Shown one piece after another: positions 1 through 9,734 of a stretch of 60,709 nucleotides of DNA (position 1 is its first letter; every line of letters starts with the position of its first letter). The translations under genes were made by a program, and so were the position numbers. The stretch comes from Pseudomonadota bacterium (GTDB lineage: Bacteria > Pseudomonadota > Gammaproteobacteria > Arenicellales > UBA868), in contig JABHUE010000050.1 in the NCBI GenBank assembly GCA_018672825.1, positions 1 to 60,709 on the forward strand. Direction: 5' to 3'. Below the pieces are notes generated by a model that was not told the origin of the DNA, ran no database searches, and worked only from the letters and a program-made list of their open reading frames with translations.

Positions 1-516
1 CAGAAAATCATTTTAATTCGTGATATGAAACCGGCCGATTGGCCAGCGGTATCAGAGATCTACGTCGAGGGTATCGAGACGGGAGCCGCCACGTTTGAGT
101 CCTCTCCCCCACGTTTTTGGGAGGAGTGGACAGAGCAGCGGGTCAGCAATAGCCTGCTGGTTAGTGAGACTAGCCAGACGGTGACCGGCTGGGTCGCTCT
201 CAGCCCCGTTACCAGCCGATGCGTTTATGCGGGTGTCGCTGAGGTCAGTATCTATGTCGCTAAAAGCCAACGGGGCAAGGGAGTCGGTGGAGTATTGATG
301 GCGGCGCTGGTAGCACGATCAGAGGAGCTTGGTTTCTGGACCCTCCAATCGCAGGTCTTTACTAATAACCAGGCTACGGTCGATTTACACCTTGGCCACG
401 GCTTTCGCCAAGTGGGGTTGAGAGAGAAAATTGGAAAGATGACGTATGGCCCTTACGCAGGCCAATGGAGGGATACTCTCTTTTTTGAGCGCAGAAGCGT
501 CGTTGTAGGGCTATAA
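1..516 (+). CDS. GNAT N-acetyltransferase, Pat/MnaT type (5'-partial)
   Basis: Acetyl-CoA-dependent N-acetyltransferase resembling phosphinothricin/methionine-sulfone acetyltransferases (Pat, MnaT), which acetylate free amino groups of amino acid analogues. The acetyl-CoA loop QRGKGVG lies near residues 82-88 counted from the ATG at 25, followed by the helix of GNAT motif A; the C-terminal part contains NNQATVDLHLGHGF, typical of the family. The reading frame is open from base 1 to the ATG at 25 (residues QKIILIRD), and those residues look like the first beta strand of the GNAT fold. The true start therefore probably lies left of the window; ATG 25 would remove that strand. The substrate cannot be told from sequence. 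Confidence 0.85.
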   Translation, partial: QKIILIRDMKPADWPAVSEIYVEGIETGAATFESSPPRFWEEWTEQRVSNSLLVSETSQTVTGWVALSPVTSRCVYAGVAEVSIYVAKSQRGKGVGGVLMAALVARSEELGFWTLQSQVFTNNQATVDLHLGHGFRQVGLREKIGKMTYGPYAGQWRDTLFFERRSVVVGL

Positions 517-521
517 AGAAA

Positions 522-553
522 GCCTTGCTCGCTAGATTTTTCGAGTTTAAGGC
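522..553 (+). terminator. Possible weak terminator hairpin after the acetyltransferase gene
   Basis: GCCTT and CTCG pair with CGAG and AAGGC around the loop, with a small bulge, six bases after the stop codon. There is no uridine run directly after the stem; a T-rich stretch begins about 15 bases later. This is a weak intrinsic terminator at best. Confidence 0.25.
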
Positions 554-628
554 GGGCTAGTCAGGATTTTTAAAAGAAGGCCAGGTTCCGAGTAACGGGA
601 GTACCCGTGCGATGCCTGATGAACTTTT

Positions 629-889
629 TTACGGACAGTTTATTTTTGCTTCGACATCGGCAAAAACTTTGAGAGACAGCGTGCTTTTTCCCTCTACCTT
701 GCCCTGTACGACGCAGCCTTCCAGAGTTTCATCCACGATCTTTTGGATAATGTGCTCAAGATCACCCACGGTAAGTTCAGTGATGGGCGTGTTCCTATAG
801 CTCTCATCTCCTTCCGCTGGTGCGCAACTCAGGATGAGAAATCCAGCGAGAGTGGTTACCGCGTTTATTTTTTTACTAAATTGAATCAT
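629..889 (-). CDS. Small putative lipoprotein, function unknown
   Basis: An 86-residue protein with a lipoprotein signal: basic start (MIQFSKK), hydrophobic stretch and lipobox LILSC with Cys22 as the likely lipidated residue. The mature part is acidic at first and contains ITELTVGDLEHIIQKIVDET, a probable amphipathic helix, and two further cysteines near the end that could form a disulfide. An AAGG ribosome-binding site lies about 8 bases before the ATG. It stands alone between the acetyltransferase and the SSB-like gene. I do not recognise the family. Confidence 0.6.
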   Translation of the reverse strand: MIQFSKKINAVTTLAGFLILSCAPAEGDESYRNTPITELTVGDLEHIIQKIVDETLEGCVVQGKVEGKSTLSLKVFADVEAKINCP

Positions 890-943
890 AACAATACCTT
901 AACCGCCACGAGTTAATAGCGCGTGAGAAAATACAAAAAGCTG

Positions 944-1369
944 TCACATATACGATCCAAGCCATGTGCCACGCAACAACTGGATACCGCCAAGGGTGGC
1001 GAAAGCCCCTGAGTGGCCAGCTGATCGACATCTGTCGAAACTAAGCTCTACCCTAACGGTCGCGCCGTCTTCGATTTGCTCGGGTGTGATCGGTGTTTTG
1101 TTTCGACTAATTGCTTGAATGGGGCGAGTGGTTTCGGCTACGAGCTTGTATTTTTTTCCGTCCTGAGGGGCAGTTTCAGGAATGACCTGTAGGAGGTCAT
1201 GTCCCTGGCCATTCATCGCCTGAAGGATTGCTGTTTTGATGGGACTGATCTGTACCGGATTAAAAATGAGCGTCACCGAGAAAAAACCCGTGAATGGGTC
1301 TGCAGCGATTAGTTGAGGATCGCGGACGACGCAGGGCGGAGAGGTAATCCGGATACGGTTGTTGGTCAT
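944..1369 (-). CDS. Putative phage-type single-stranded DNA-binding protein (DUF2815/Enc34-like)
   Basis: A 141-residue protein without signal peptide or membrane segment. The pattern matches what I know of DUF2815/Enc34-like OB-fold ssDNA-binding proteins: an N-terminal strand, a middle KYKLVAETTRPIQAI segment, the turn RNKTPITPEQIEDGATVRV, then a strand pair ending in a glycine-rich GGIQLL stretch where that family has a GLNNVQ-like motif. The resemblance is from memory of the family, not from an alignment. Such proteins usually sit in phage replication modules, so this isolated copy may be a phage or plasmid remnant. It is divergent from the unassigned gene at 1690. Ribosome-binding site is weak. 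Alternative: an unrelated small beta protein. Confidence 0.45.
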   Translation of the reverse strand: MTNNRIRITSPPCVVRDPQLIAADPFTGFFSVTLIFNPVQISPIKTAILQAMNGQGHDLLQVIPETAPQDGKKYKLVAETTRPIQAISRNKTPITPEQIEDGATVRVELSFDRCRSAGHSGAFATLGGIQLLRGTWLGSYM

Positions 1370-1689
1370 ATCGTTATTTTCTGTTGAGAAATGATTTTAG
1401 GGAAGAAGTGAGCATTTGATCGCCTGAAAGACTTGAGAAAATATTAGTTTATTTATTTTTGATAACGATTTTTTTCTAATGTCGACCGGATTGTCGATTT
1501 AAAAAATGGCAGCACGAAAAAGCTTTTATCCCTTATCACCAGAGCTCCAGATTGAGCTGAAGCGCTAAGCAACAGATTAAAATCCGCTGATCACAATGTT
1601 AATGAGATAATAGAAACATAAAATTTCATTAGCAAATCGCCGATTTGTTGAAGAATGATCGGACAAAATATTTTCACCGGGAAAACTAC
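1370..1689. other. AT-rich intergenic region between divergent accessory genes
   Basis: This stretch separates the SSB-like gene (minus) from the unassigned gene (plus) and must hold both promoters. It is clearly AT-rich around 1430-1510. A 20-codon open frame (1506-1568, beginning MAARKSFYPL) has no ribosome-binding site and may be a gene remnant or chance. I see no tRNA, terminator or clear operator. Confidence 0.5.
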
Positions 1690-3060
1690 ATGATTGATTT
1701 GATGTCGATTGCGCGAACCGAGGCTGATGGTGGCGATTTATTTAGTGTTTTTGACCAAATGTATGAGGCCAGTGATGTCAGGCCGACAGGACACCCAGAG
1801 GCTGTCGTCTGGAAGGGCGGTCATCATACGAGCGAAGTTAACCCAATTGCACACTCGCTGACAGATGCCTATGCGCTGCTTGGCACGATCGCCGCGATCG
1901 ATATTTTGGGATTGCCTTTTTACGCGGTTCCGATGTGGGCGCAATTTCGCCACGATACGAAACTCAAGGCATTGAGCTGGTTTGGAAACATGCCATGTAT
2001 GTCGATCAAGTGGTCTACTGCCGGAGATGCGTATGTGCGCAATTCGCGGGGTGAAAAAGTCGTGGTGATGGGGAAATCAGGAAATGCGACGTTGCGTACC
2101 CAAGCCGGCGTTTACTGTAATGTTCGTCCGTATGGGCCGATTACGGTCGTCCGATGTATGCCGTGTCTACCGTATTCTCAAGACAAGCCCAAATTTAGTG
2201 TAAGCAATCAAACCGGTATTGTGCATTCAGAGATGAATACGCCTGCCATTCAGATGGCTTATGCCAATCGACTTTTTCTCAAGCTGGTCCATGAGACAGG
2301 CAAGCTCGGTCGCGTTGCGATGAAACCCACTCAAGCAATGGAGGATGGCATTAATGCAGGACTCCATAGCTGGATGATTCAGGGCACAAAGTTTGAAGTG
2401 GGGCGTCAGTATGCGGTTAATCCGTACATTGAACATAAGAAAGCCATCGACGCGATTGTGGCGTTGCTGCCAAAAGACTTTAAGGATGGGATAGAGAACT
2501 GGGGAGGTCGTATCGAACAGCATATTGCAGATACGAACTACGGCCTGCTTTTGTGGGATCTTATTGAGAAACGCGATTGCATCGTGCTGTCCACTGATCT
2601 CGATGGAGATCGATTGACAGATCTTTTGGCAGATGTATCTGATCCTTTGAGAGCGTTTAGCAGTCGTGTAGCGAACCATCTAGGACAAGAGATTGATTCA
2701 AACCAAGTGTGGTCGGACATGGGTTACACCACGGGTAACGGTCGGGACATGACCTCAGTCATGCATCGCATGAAAGGTCCCGCAATTCATGAGCAGACTC
2801 TAGGATCTGCTGACGCCATGTTGCTTCGCTTGCTGGATGGCGATGAATCGATGGGAGGCTCAAAGCAACCTTATGATCCACGGATCCACTTTATTCTGAT
2901 TCGGGACGCCTATATTGATGCCAATCCGGGGAATACCCAGCTGGTGCGGTGGCTTGATGATGCCCTCGCGAAATTCGATGAAGTTTATGCCGGCGACCGG
3001 CCGGGATTTCTAGAAGGCTATGAGGAATTAAAGCAAAAGATTTCGCCTTGGGGTGCCTAA
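1690..3060 (+). CDS. Conserved-looking protein of unknown function (457 aa)
   Basis: I do not recognise this protein. It has no signal peptide or clear transmembrane segment and reads like a folded soluble protein. Visible landmarks are WKGGHHTSEVNP and IAHSLTDAYALLG near the N-terminus, a cluster of prolines and two cysteines at VRCMPCLPYSQDKP, LSTDLDGDRLTDLL in the middle, and a short C-terminus ending SPWGA. The frame is also open from a TTG at 1645, but the ATG at 1690 has a GGGA about 8 bases upstream and is preferred. Codon use resembles its neighbours. Its position beside a phage-type SSB-like gene and upstream of a tRNA suggests accessory or element-derived origin, which is inference only. 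Confidence 0.7.
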   Translation: MIDLMSIARTEADGGDLFSVFDQMYEASDVRPTGHPEAVVWKGGHHTSEVNPIAHSLTDAYALLGTIAAIDILGLPFYAVPMWAQFRHDTKLKALSWFGNMPCMSIKWSTAGDAYVRNSRGEKVVVMGKSGNATLRTQAGVYCNVRPYGPITVVRCMPCLPYSQDKPKFSVSNQTGIVHSEMNTPAIQMAYANRLFLKLVHETGKLGRVAMKPTQAMEDGINAGLHSWMIQGTKFEVGRQYAVNPYIEHKKAIDAIVALLPKDFKDGIENWGGRIEQHIADTNYGLLLWDLIEKRDCIVLSTDLDGDRLTDLLADVSDPLRAFSSRVANHLGQEIDSNQVWSDMGYTTGNGRDMTSVMHRMKGPAIHEQTLGSADAMLLRLLDGDESMGGSKQPYDPRIHFILIRDAYIDANPGNTQLVRWLDDALAKFDEVYAGDRPGFLEGYEELKQKISPWGA

Positions 3061-3137
3061 TCGGCAAGCGAGAGGTAAGTAATAGACGATTCAGTGGGAG
3101 AAAAGTACATTTTGGCTGTAAAATCACGGTCCTGGGA

Positions 3138-3173
3138 TTTCTAGTGGTGCTTATCGAATTGGATCACTAGAAA
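3138..3173. repeat. 9-bp perfect inverted repeat between the unassigned gene and tRNA-Leu
   Basis: TTTCTAGTG (3138-3146) and CACTAGAAA (3165-3173) are exact inverted copies separated by 18 bases. There is no uridine run after either arm, so it is not a classical terminator. It could be a protein-binding site or a stabilising 3' hairpin for the upstream mRNA. Confidence 0.4.
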
Positions 3174-3250
3174 GGGCAAGTGTGGGCGCGTGTTCTTAAG
3201 ACGCTCGCCTAATAAAACTCTTATTAAGTAAAGTTTTATCGTTAAATTAT

Positions 3251-3336
<86 letters not shown>

Positions 3337-3409
3337 ATTTATGAGAAAACTGCGCTTAAATTGAAAAAGCTTCATCACCATAAAGATAAATACTGAGGTT
3401 CATTGAGAT

Positions 3410-4735
3410 ATGGATGTATCGATCGAGAATACCGGCGCGATTGGCCGCCGAATGACCGTCAAGGTTCCCGCCGAAAAATTAGCTGGCGCCGTAACGACGC
3501 GATTGAAGCGTCTGGCGCGAACCGCAAAGATCGCGGGTTTTCGACCGGGTAAAGTACCGATGAAAGTCATCGAGTCACGCTTTGCAGATCAAGCATTGGC
3601 AGAGGCAGCTGATGAGTTGATTAGCTCAAATTATTTTGCCGCGATATCCGATCAATCGCTTGAGCCTGCAGGGCCTCCCGCAATTGAACCTAAATCGCTG
3701 ACCCGTGGAGAAGATCTGGAATTTGTTGCTAATTTTGAAATTTTTCCTGAGGTGTCAAAAACTGAACTTACCGGAATGTCGATTGAGCGTCAGAACTGTG
3801 AGGTTGGAGACGATGATATCGATCGAACCATTGATACTTTGCGTTCGCAGCGGACAAACTTTACAACCGCTGAAAAAAACGCAGAAATGGGTGATCAAGT
3901 CACCGTGGATTTTAAAGGTCGAGTCGACGGGGAGATTTTTCAAGGTGGCGAAGCAAACGACTACGCAATTGTTCTGGGTAAGGGGGCGCTTTTAAAAGAA
4001 TTTGAAGACGGGTTAATGGGTGCATCAGCGGGTGACGATTTGACTATCAAGTTGACTTTCCCAGAGGATTATCCGGGCACTGAGGTTGCTGGCAAAGACG
4101 CAGAATTCGAGGTTAAATTGAAGGAAGTTGGAGTGCCCGAGATGCCTGAAGTCGACGACGAATTTATCAAAACCTTTGGAATTGAGGATGGTTCAGTTGA
4201 ATCTTTTCGAAAAGAAATCCAAACCAGTCTGGAACGTGAGCGTGATCAGCGTAGCCGAGCAAAGATTAGACAGTCGGTGCTCGAGGCGCTCATGAAGGAT
4301 AACGAGTTTGAGGCGCCGTCGGCGTTGGTTGATGAAGAGATTAATCGTTCAATTGCGGCTGTTCGCCAACAATTGCAGCAACAGGGGTTGCCTCACGATG
4401 CGCCAATTGATCGCGCCAATTACTTGGATGAAGCCTACCGCCGAGTCCGATTAGGGCTCGCAATGCATGGCGTCGTTAAGCGTCTAGAGATTAAGCCGGA
4501 CCCAGACCTTGTTCGAGAGCGCATTACAGAAATGGGGTCGAGTTATAGCGATCCCGATCAATTTCTAAAATGGTATTACGAAGATAAAAGTCGACTCGCG
4601 CAGATTGAATCGGTCGTTGTTGAAGAACAGGCCATAGATGCATTGTTACAAGAAGCAAGCGTGTCGGATACGAGCGTTGGTTTTGAAGAATTTATGCGGC
4701 CCGAATCAAATGCGGAAGCGCTAGAGAGTGTTTAG
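3410..4735 (+). CDS. tig: Trigger factor, ribosome-associated chaperone and prolyl isomerase
   Basis: Binds the ribosome exit tunnel and assists folding of nascent chains in the cytosol. The N-terminal ribosome-binding domain carries the signature GFRPGKVP at residues 43-50. An FKBP-type prolyl isomerase domain spans roughly residues 155-245 (GDQVTVDFKGRVDGEIF onward), and the C-terminal helical arms form the substrate cradle. Length of 441 is normal. A GAGG element stands about 10 bases before the ATG. It heads the conserved tig-clpP-clpX-lon run; clpP begins 40 bases downstream. Confidence 0.97.
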   Translation: MDVSIENTGAIGRRMTVKVPAEKLAGAVTTRLKRLARTAKIAGFRPGKVPMKVIESRFADQALAEAADELISSNYFAAISDQSLEPAGPPAIEPKSLTRGEDLEFVANFEIFPEVSKTELTGMSIERQNCEVGDDDIDRTIDTLRSQRTNFTTAEKNAEMGDQVTVDFKGRVDGEIFQGGEANDYAIVLGKGALLKEFEDGLMGASAGDDLTIKLTFPEDYPGTEVAGKDAEFEVKLKEVGVPEMPEVDDEFIKTFGIEDGSVESFRKEIQTSLERERDQRSRAKIRQSVLEALMKDNEFEAPSALVDEEINRSIAAVRQQLQQQGLPHDAPIDRANYLDEAYRRVRLGLAMHGVVKRLEIKPDPDLVRERITEMGSSYSDPDQFLKWYYEDKSRLAQIESVVVEEQAIDALLQEASVSDTSVGFEEFMRPESNAEALESV

Positions 4736-4775
4736 GGTTAAGCGGAAAATTTACTTATAAGACTGGGAATTACTG

Positions 4776-5411
4776 ATGACCGATTTTTTTGGGGGTGCTT
4801 TGGCGCCCGATGCTCAAAATCTTGGAATGGTTCCGATGGTGATCGAGACCACAGGACGCGGTGAGCGCGCTTACGATATCTACTCGCGACTTCTTAAAGA
4901 GCGCGTTATTTTCATGGTGGGCGCGGTTGAGGACCATATGGCTAATCTCATTGTCGCGCAGCTTTTGTTTTTGGAGTCTGAAAATCCGGATAAGGATATT
5001 AATCTGTATGTAAATTCACCTGGTGGTGCTGTGAATGCGGGAATGGCGATTTATGACACGATGCAGTTTGTCCGACCGAATGTCAGCACGGTCTGTATTG
5101 GCCAGGCAGCCAGTATGGGCGCTGTTATTCTTGCGGGCGGAGCTGCCGGCAAGCGTTTCACTTTGCCACATTCCCGGATCATGATTCATCAGCCGTGGGG
5201 GGGATTTCAGGGGCAGGCAACCGATATTGATATTCACGCCAGAGAGATTTTAAGACTTCGGGAAAGGCTAAATCAGGTGCTCGCTTTTCATACAGGTAAA
5301 GACGTTGAATCTGTCTCAGCAGATACAGAACGCGATAATTTTATGGATGAAAATGAGGCGGTAGAGTACGGTATTGTCGACCGAGTTTTAAAGTCTCGAG
5401 AGGATGGGTAA
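4776..5411 (+). CDS. clpP: ATP-dependent Clp protease proteolytic subunit
   Basis: Serine peptidase that forms the tetradecameric chamber degrading substrates unfolded by ClpX or ClpA. The catalytic triad is visible: Ser113 in GQAASMGA, His138 in MIHQP and Asp187 in ERDNFM, the usual spacing. The N-terminal 15-20 residues are probably a propeptide, as in E. coli. It sits between tig and clpX in the standard gammaproteobacterial order, and only about 120 bases separate it from clpX, so the three are probably co-expressed. Confidence 0.97.
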   Translation: MTDFFGGALAPDAQNLGMVPMVIETTGRGERAYDIYSRLLKERVIFMVGAVEDHMANLIVAQLLFLESENPDKDINLYVNSPGGAVNAGMAIYDTMQFVRPNVSTVCIGQAASMGAVILAGGAAGKRFTLPHSRIMIHQPWGGFQGQATDIDIHAREILRLRERLNQVLAFHTGKDVESVSADTERDNFMDENEAVEYGIVDRVLKSREDG

Positions 5412-5531
5412 GCGACAAATTTATTGGTTTCTAGGGAAGATACTTGCTTTTTTTCGTCAATGGTTGCAAGGTTAGCCTTCACAGATCAGAGATACACTCC
5501 ATTTTTGAGATTTAATTCTAGAGGCACCTAA

Positions 5532-6809
5532 ATGGCTGACGGCGAAGGCGACAAGAAAGGCGATAAATTACTCTACTGCTCTTTTTGCGGTAAGAGCCAG
5601 CATGAAGTTCGAAAGTTGATTGCAGGACCCTCTGTGTTTGTCTGCGATGAGTGTGTAGAGCTGTGTAACGAAATTATTCGAGAAGAGGCAGAAGACGCAG
5701 AAGACGCAGAGTCTTCAAGCGCTCGATATCCCACGCCCAAAGAGATTTGTGAGCGACTCGATGAGCATGTCATTGGTCAGGCCGAAGCCAAAAAAGTACT
5801 TTCCGTTGCGGTTTACAATCATTACAAACGAATTGAGCATGAAGAGGCTTCGGGATCCGGTGAAGTCGACATTTCAAAAAGCAATATTTTGCTGATTGGA
5901 CCGACAGGGTCTGGAAAAACCTTACTGGCTGAAACTCTGGCGCAAGAGCTTAATGTGCCTTTCACGATTGCAGACGCAACAACTCTTACGGAAGCGGGTT
6001 ATGTGGGAGAAGACGTCGAAAATATTATTCAGAAGCTGCTTCAGAAATGTGATTATGATGTCGAAAAGGCGCAGGTGGGTATCGTTTATATAGACGAGAT
6101 CGACAAGATTTCTCGAAAATCGGACAACCCTTCTATTACGCGTGATGTGTCTGGAGAAGGAGTTCAGCAAGCACTGTTGAAGCTTATTGAAGGGACAGTG
6201 GCCTCTGTTCCACCGCAGGGTGGCAGAAAACATCCTCAGCAAGAGTTCCTTCAGGTGGATACGAGAAACGTTCTTTTCATTTGCGGCGGCGCGTTCGCAG
6301 GCCTTGATCGAGTCATTCAGGAACGTTCGGAAAAGTCAGGCATTGGTTTTGGCGCTAATGTCAAAAGCAAGACCGATGACGATCGAGTGAGTGAATTCCT
6401 AAAGAACCTCGAACCGGAAGATTTAATTAAATATGGTCTGATTCCAGAGTTTGTGGGAAGAATGCCGGTTGTGGCTACGTTGGAAGAATTGGATGAAGAT
6501 GCGCTCGTTACTATATTGACCGAGCCCAGAAACGCGCTTGTGAAACAATACCAAAAACTGTTTGATCTCGAAGGGGTAGATCTTGAGATTCGCCATGACG
6601 CCCTCAGGGCTACCGCACGTCGCGCATTGAATCGTAAAACCGGCGCACGCGGTCTTCGGTCGATCCTGGAAAAGGCACTTCTTGAGACGATGTTCGAGTT
6701 GCCTTCAATGGAAAATGTGACTCAAGTGACCGTCGATGCGAATGTCATTGAGGAAGGGTCACAGCCTTTGTTTATGTATGAAGACGCTCAGCGGAACGCT
6801 TCAGGATAA
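5532..6809 (+). CDS. clpX: ATP-dependent Clp protease ATP-binding subunit ClpX
   Basis: AAA+ unfoldase that recognises degradation tags and feeds substrates to ClpP. The N-terminal C4 zinc-binding domain has Cys16, Cys19, Cys38 and Cys41. Walker A GPTGSGKT is at residues 122-129, followed by the pore loop GYVGED and Walker B VYIDEID. The IGF-type loop that docks on ClpP appears as SGIGFGA. Length of 425 is normal. A run of acidic residues (EDAEDAE) forms the linker after the zinc domain. The gene follows clpP and precedes lon. Confidence 0.97.
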   Translation: MADGEGDKKGDKLLYCSFCGKSQHEVRKLIAGPSVFVCDECVELCNEIIREEAEDAEDAESSSARYPTPKEICERLDEHVIGQAEAKKVLSVAVYNHYKRIEHEEASGSGEVDISKSNILLIGPTGSGKTLLAETLAQELNVPFTIADATTLTEAGYVGEDVENIIQKLLQKCDYDVEKAQVGIVYIDEIDKISRKSDNPSITRDVSGEGVQQALLKLIEGTVASVPPQGGRKHPQQEFLQVDTRNVLFICGGAFAGLDRVIQERSEKSGIGFGANVKSKTDDDRVSEFLKNLEPEDLIKYGLIPEFVGRMPVVATLEELDEDALVTILTEPRNALVKQYQKLFDLEGVDLEIRHDALRATARRALNRKTGARGLRSILEKALLETMFELPSMENVTQVTVDANVIEEGSQPLFMYEDAQRNASG

Positions 6810-6864
6810 TCGTTCGTATTACCCTTACCTTTAATGAGTGATCTTGGGGAAATCTTGTGAATTC

Positions 6865-6893
6865 CTTGAAAACAGGGTGACTCGACCCCATAG
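6865..6893 (+). promoter_or_regulatory. Near-consensus sigma-32 heat-shock promoter upstream of lon
   Basis: CTTGAAA at 6865-6871 and CCCCATAG at 6886-6893 match the sigma-32 (RpoH) -35 and -10 consensus almost perfectly with a 14-base spacer. It lies about 78 bases before the lon ATG in the 160-base clpX-lon gap, so lon can be induced by heat shock separately from clpPX. Confidence 0.75.
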
Positions 6894-6970
6894 TTAAAAA
6901 GGTGCGCCGAAAGCGCGACTACTCGCGCTAGAGCGATAGCCCCTTTAACCATGATGTTACGGAAATTCAA

Positions 6971-9400
6971 ATGAGCGAAGAGAAATCAGTTGACCCTATC
7001 AGTCCGAGAACGCGGTATCACATGTTGCCACTGCGCGATGTGGTTGTGTTTCCCCACATGGTTCTTCCATTATTTGTCGGCCGAGAAAAGTCCATTCATT
7101 CGCTTGAGGAAGCAGTTGAGGGCGGAAAGCAAATATTTCTTGCAGCTCAGCATGATGCCGCCGACGATGACCCAAACCCTGATCAAATCTTTAGTTCAGG
7201 GACCGTTGCCAATATCCTGCAATTGCTCAAATTGCCAGACGGGACTGTAAAGGTATTAGTGGAGGGAATATCTCGAGCGACCATTGTTGATTATGTAGAG
7301 ACTGAAGAGAGTTTTGTTGTCGATGTAACAACGGTGGCCGAGGGTGAGTTCGATGAGCAGGAAGGAGAAGTCCTGATGCGAACGGTAACCTCAGAATTTG
7401 AGCAGTATGTCAAACTTAACTCCAAAATTCCCCCGGAGGTTTTAACATCTTTATCTGGCGTTGAAGATCCCGGTCGACTTGCTGATACGATCGCGGCTCA
7501 TCTCACTTTGAGAAATGACGAAAAGCAAAAAATTCTTGAGCTGGGGGACGTGGGGCAGCGGCTTGAGCATATCCTCGGCATCATGGAGGGAGAAATCGAT
7601 CTTCTGCAGGTCGAAAAGCGCTTGCGTGGTCGTGTGAAAAAGCAGATGGAGAAAAGCCAGCGAGAATATTACCTAAACGAGCAGATGAAGGCGATCCAGA
7701 AAGAGTTAGGGGATATGGATGAAGCGCCGAATGAAATAGAAGAGCTTCAGCAGAAGGTGGAGCAGGCAGGTATGCCGACTGAGGCTCGAGAAAAAGCCGA
7801 GTCAGAATTAAAGAAATTGAAGATGATGTCTCCGATGTCGGCTGAAGCCTCTGTTGTGAGGAACTTTATTGAAACATTAACCCAGGTGCCCTGGAAGAAA
7901 CGCAGTCGGGTGCTGAAGGATTTAACGAAAGCAGAGGCGATCCTCGAGGCTGATCATTATGGTCTTGACAAGGTTAAGGAGCGAATTCTCGAGTATTTGG
8001 CCGTGCAGCAGCGTATTAATAAGGTCAAGGGACCCATTCTGTGCTTGGTCGGTCCACCAGGGGTGGGAAAGACATCACTCGGTGAATCAATTGCGCGCGC
8101 AACGAATCGTAAGTTTATGCGGATGTCTCTTGGCGGCGTCCGAGATGAAGCGGAAATCAGGGGTCATCGACGAACCTACATCGGTTCGATGCCGGGTAAG
8201 ATAATTCAGAATATGTCAAAGGCGGGCACCCGCAATCCACTTTTCATGTTGGATGAAGTAGACAAAATGTCGATGGATTTTAGGGGCGATCCTTCTTCTG
8301 CACTTTTGGAAGTCCTTGACCCGGAGCAGAATCATAAATTTGGCGATCACTATCTTGAAGTTGATTACGATCTTTCAGAGGTCATGTTTGTCGCAACAGC
8401 GAATTCTTTGAATATTCCCGGACCTCTACTCGACCGTATGGAAGTGATTCGTATCTCCGGTTATACCGAAGATGAAAAGATAAATATTGCAACGAATTAT
8501 CTGATTGATAAACAGAAAAAAAATAATGGTTTAAACCAAGAAGAACTCACGATCAATCATCAGGCGCTGACGGATATTGTTCGTTATTACACTAGGGAGG
8601 CAGGCGTTCGATCCTTGGAACGCGAAATAGCCAAGATTTCCCGCAAGGTTACGAAGGAGTTATTGCTTGACTCTAAAAAGAGTAAGGCGCAAGTTTCGGG
8701 GCGCAACCTTTCCAAGTACTTAGGGGTGCGTCGTCATCGGTATGGGCGAGCCGAGGATAGTAATCGAGTTGGACAAGTGACAGGCCTTGCCTGGACTGAA
8801 GTCGGCGGCGAATTGCTGACTATCGAAACTGCTGTGATGCCGGGTAAGGGTAAGCAAAGTTTTACCGGTAAACTTGGTGACGTGATGCAGGAATCTATTC
8901 AGGCCGCGATGTCGGTTGTTCGAACCCGAGCGAGTCAGTTTGGGATCGATACAGAGTTTTTCCAGAACAAAGACTTCCATATTCACGTTCCCGAAGGCGC
9001 AACTCCCAAGGATGGGCCCAGTGCGGGGATCGGGATGTGCACCGCTTTAATTTCAGCTATTACAACAATTCCGGTTCGCTCTGATGTCGCAATGACTGGT
9101 GAGATCACGCTCCGTGGGGAAGTATTACCAATTGGCGGGTTGAAGGAGAAATTGCTAGCGGCCCATCGCGGCGGGATTACAACTGTAATCATCCCCAGCG
9201 AGAATGAGAAAGACCTTGTAGAGATTCCTAAAAACATCAAAAGTGGGTTAGAAATTGTGCCGGTGCGATGGATTGATGAGGTTATTTCGGTCGCGTTAGA
9301 GCGAGCGCCAGAGAACAGTTCGGCAGCGGTAGATGAAGTATCGACTGGGACTGCGGCCGAGGAAGAAGAAGCTTCCGGTAGTTCTGCGCGGACACATTGA
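6971..9400 (+). CDS. lon: ATP-dependent Lon protease
   Basis: Cytosolic AAA+ serine protease that removes misfolded and regulatory proteins. An N-terminal LAN domain ([20 protein letters not shown]) is followed by a coiled-coil region, the AAA+ module with Walker A GPPGVGKT at 361-368, and the C-terminal protease domain with the catalytic dyad Ser684 (DGPSAG) and Lys727 (GGLKEK). Spacing of the dyad equals that of E. coli Lon. The last 25 residues form a low-complexity acidic, serine-rich tail. The sigma-32-type promoter at 6865 is its likely main control. Confidence 0.98.
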   Translation: MSEEKSVDPISPRTRYHMLPLRDVVVFPHMVLPLFVGREKSIHSLEEAVEGGKQIFLAAQHDAADDDPNPDQIFSSGTVANILQLLKLPDGTVKVLVEGISRATIVDYVETEESFVVDVTTVAEGEFDEQEGEVLMRTVTSEFEQYVKLNSKIPPEVLTSLSGVEDPGRLADTIAAHLTLRNDEKQKILELGDVGQRLEHILGIMEGEIDLLQVEKRLRGRVKKQMEKSQREYYLNEQMKAIQKELGDMDEAPNEIEELQQKVEQAGMPTEAREKAESELKKLKMMSPMSAEASVVRNFIETLTQVPWKKRSRVLKDLTKAEAILEADHYGLDKVKERILEYLAVQQRINKVKGPILCLVGPPGVGKTSLGESIARATNRKFMRMSLGGVRDEAEIRGHRRTYIGSMPGKIIQNMSKAGTRNPLFMLDEVDKMSMDFRGDPSSALLEVLDPEQNHKFGDHYLEVDYDLSEVMFVATANSLNIPGPLLDRMEVIRISGYTEDEKINIATNYLIDKQKKNNGLNQEELTINHQALTDIVRYYTREAGVRSLEREIAKISRKVTKELLLDSKKSKAQVSGRNLSKYLGVRRHRYGRAEDSNRVGQVTGLAWTEVGGELLTIETAVMPGKGKQSFTGKLGDVMQESIQAAMSVVRTRASQFGIDTEFFQNKDFHIHVPEGATPKDGPSAGIGMCTALISAITTIPVRSDVAMTGEITLRGEVLPIGGLKEKLLAAHRGGITTVIIPSENEKDLVEIPKNIKSGLEIVPVRWIDEVISVALERAPENSSAAVDEVSTGTAAEEEEASGSSARTH

Positions 9401-9451
9401 TAAGACTGAATGTCATAATACGAGCTTGTTAACGGAGTAAAGGGGTAGAAG

Positions 9452-9724
9452 ATGAATAAAGCTGATCTAGTAGATGCGGTTTCTGCAAAAACGGGTTTAG
9501 ATAAGCATCAAGCTTCAAGTGCATTGGAAGCCGTGCTCAGCACTGTGTCCGATGCGTTAAGTCAGGGGACCTCCGTTTCACTCGTCGGTTTCGGTGTGTT
9601 TTCGGTGAATGAGCGCGCCGCTCGAGTGGGGCGTAATCCGAGGACCGGGGAGAGTATCGAGATCCCTCCGGCTCGGGCACCTAAGTTCAAGGCTGGTAAA
9701 GGTCTCAAGGATGCCGTAAACTAG
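9452..9724 (+). CDS. hupB: DNA-binding protein HU-beta
   Basis: Small histone-like nucleoid protein that bends DNA as a dimer. The 90 residues cover the full HU fold: helical N-terminus MNKADLVDAVSAKTGL, the beta saddle and DNA-intercalating arm with GRNPRTGESIEIPPARAPKFKAGK. A purine-rich GGGGTAGAAG element precedes the ATG. The lon-hupB-tRNA-ppiD order is typical of gammaproteobacteria. The first following tRNA begins only 10 bases after the stop codon, so hupB mRNA and the two tRNAs probably share a transcript. Confidence 0.97.
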   Translation: MNKADLVDAVSAKTGLDKHQASSALEAVLSTVSDALSQGTSVSLVGFGVFSVNERAARVGRNPRTGESIEIPPARAPKFKAGKGLKDAVN

Positions 9725-9734
9725 CGCGCCCTTC

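Noticed and set aside
1506-1568. Twenty-codon open frame (MAARKSFYPL...) in the AT-rich gap
   Set aside because: No ribosome-binding site, very short, and no paralogue in the window; could be a remnant but cannot be supported as a gene.
2227-2679. 150-residue open frame antisense to the orphan gene
   Set aside because: Wholly inside the plus-strand gene, no ribosome-binding site, composition typical of a complementary-strand shadow.
3184-3210. Imperfect hairpin GGGCG...CGCCT before tRNA-Leu
   Set aside because: Several mismatches and no T tract on either strand, so not called a terminator.
3356-3395. Possible sigma-32 promoter before tig (TTGAAA ... CCATAAAG)
   Set aside because: Spacer of 11 and a poor -10 element compared with the clear lon site.
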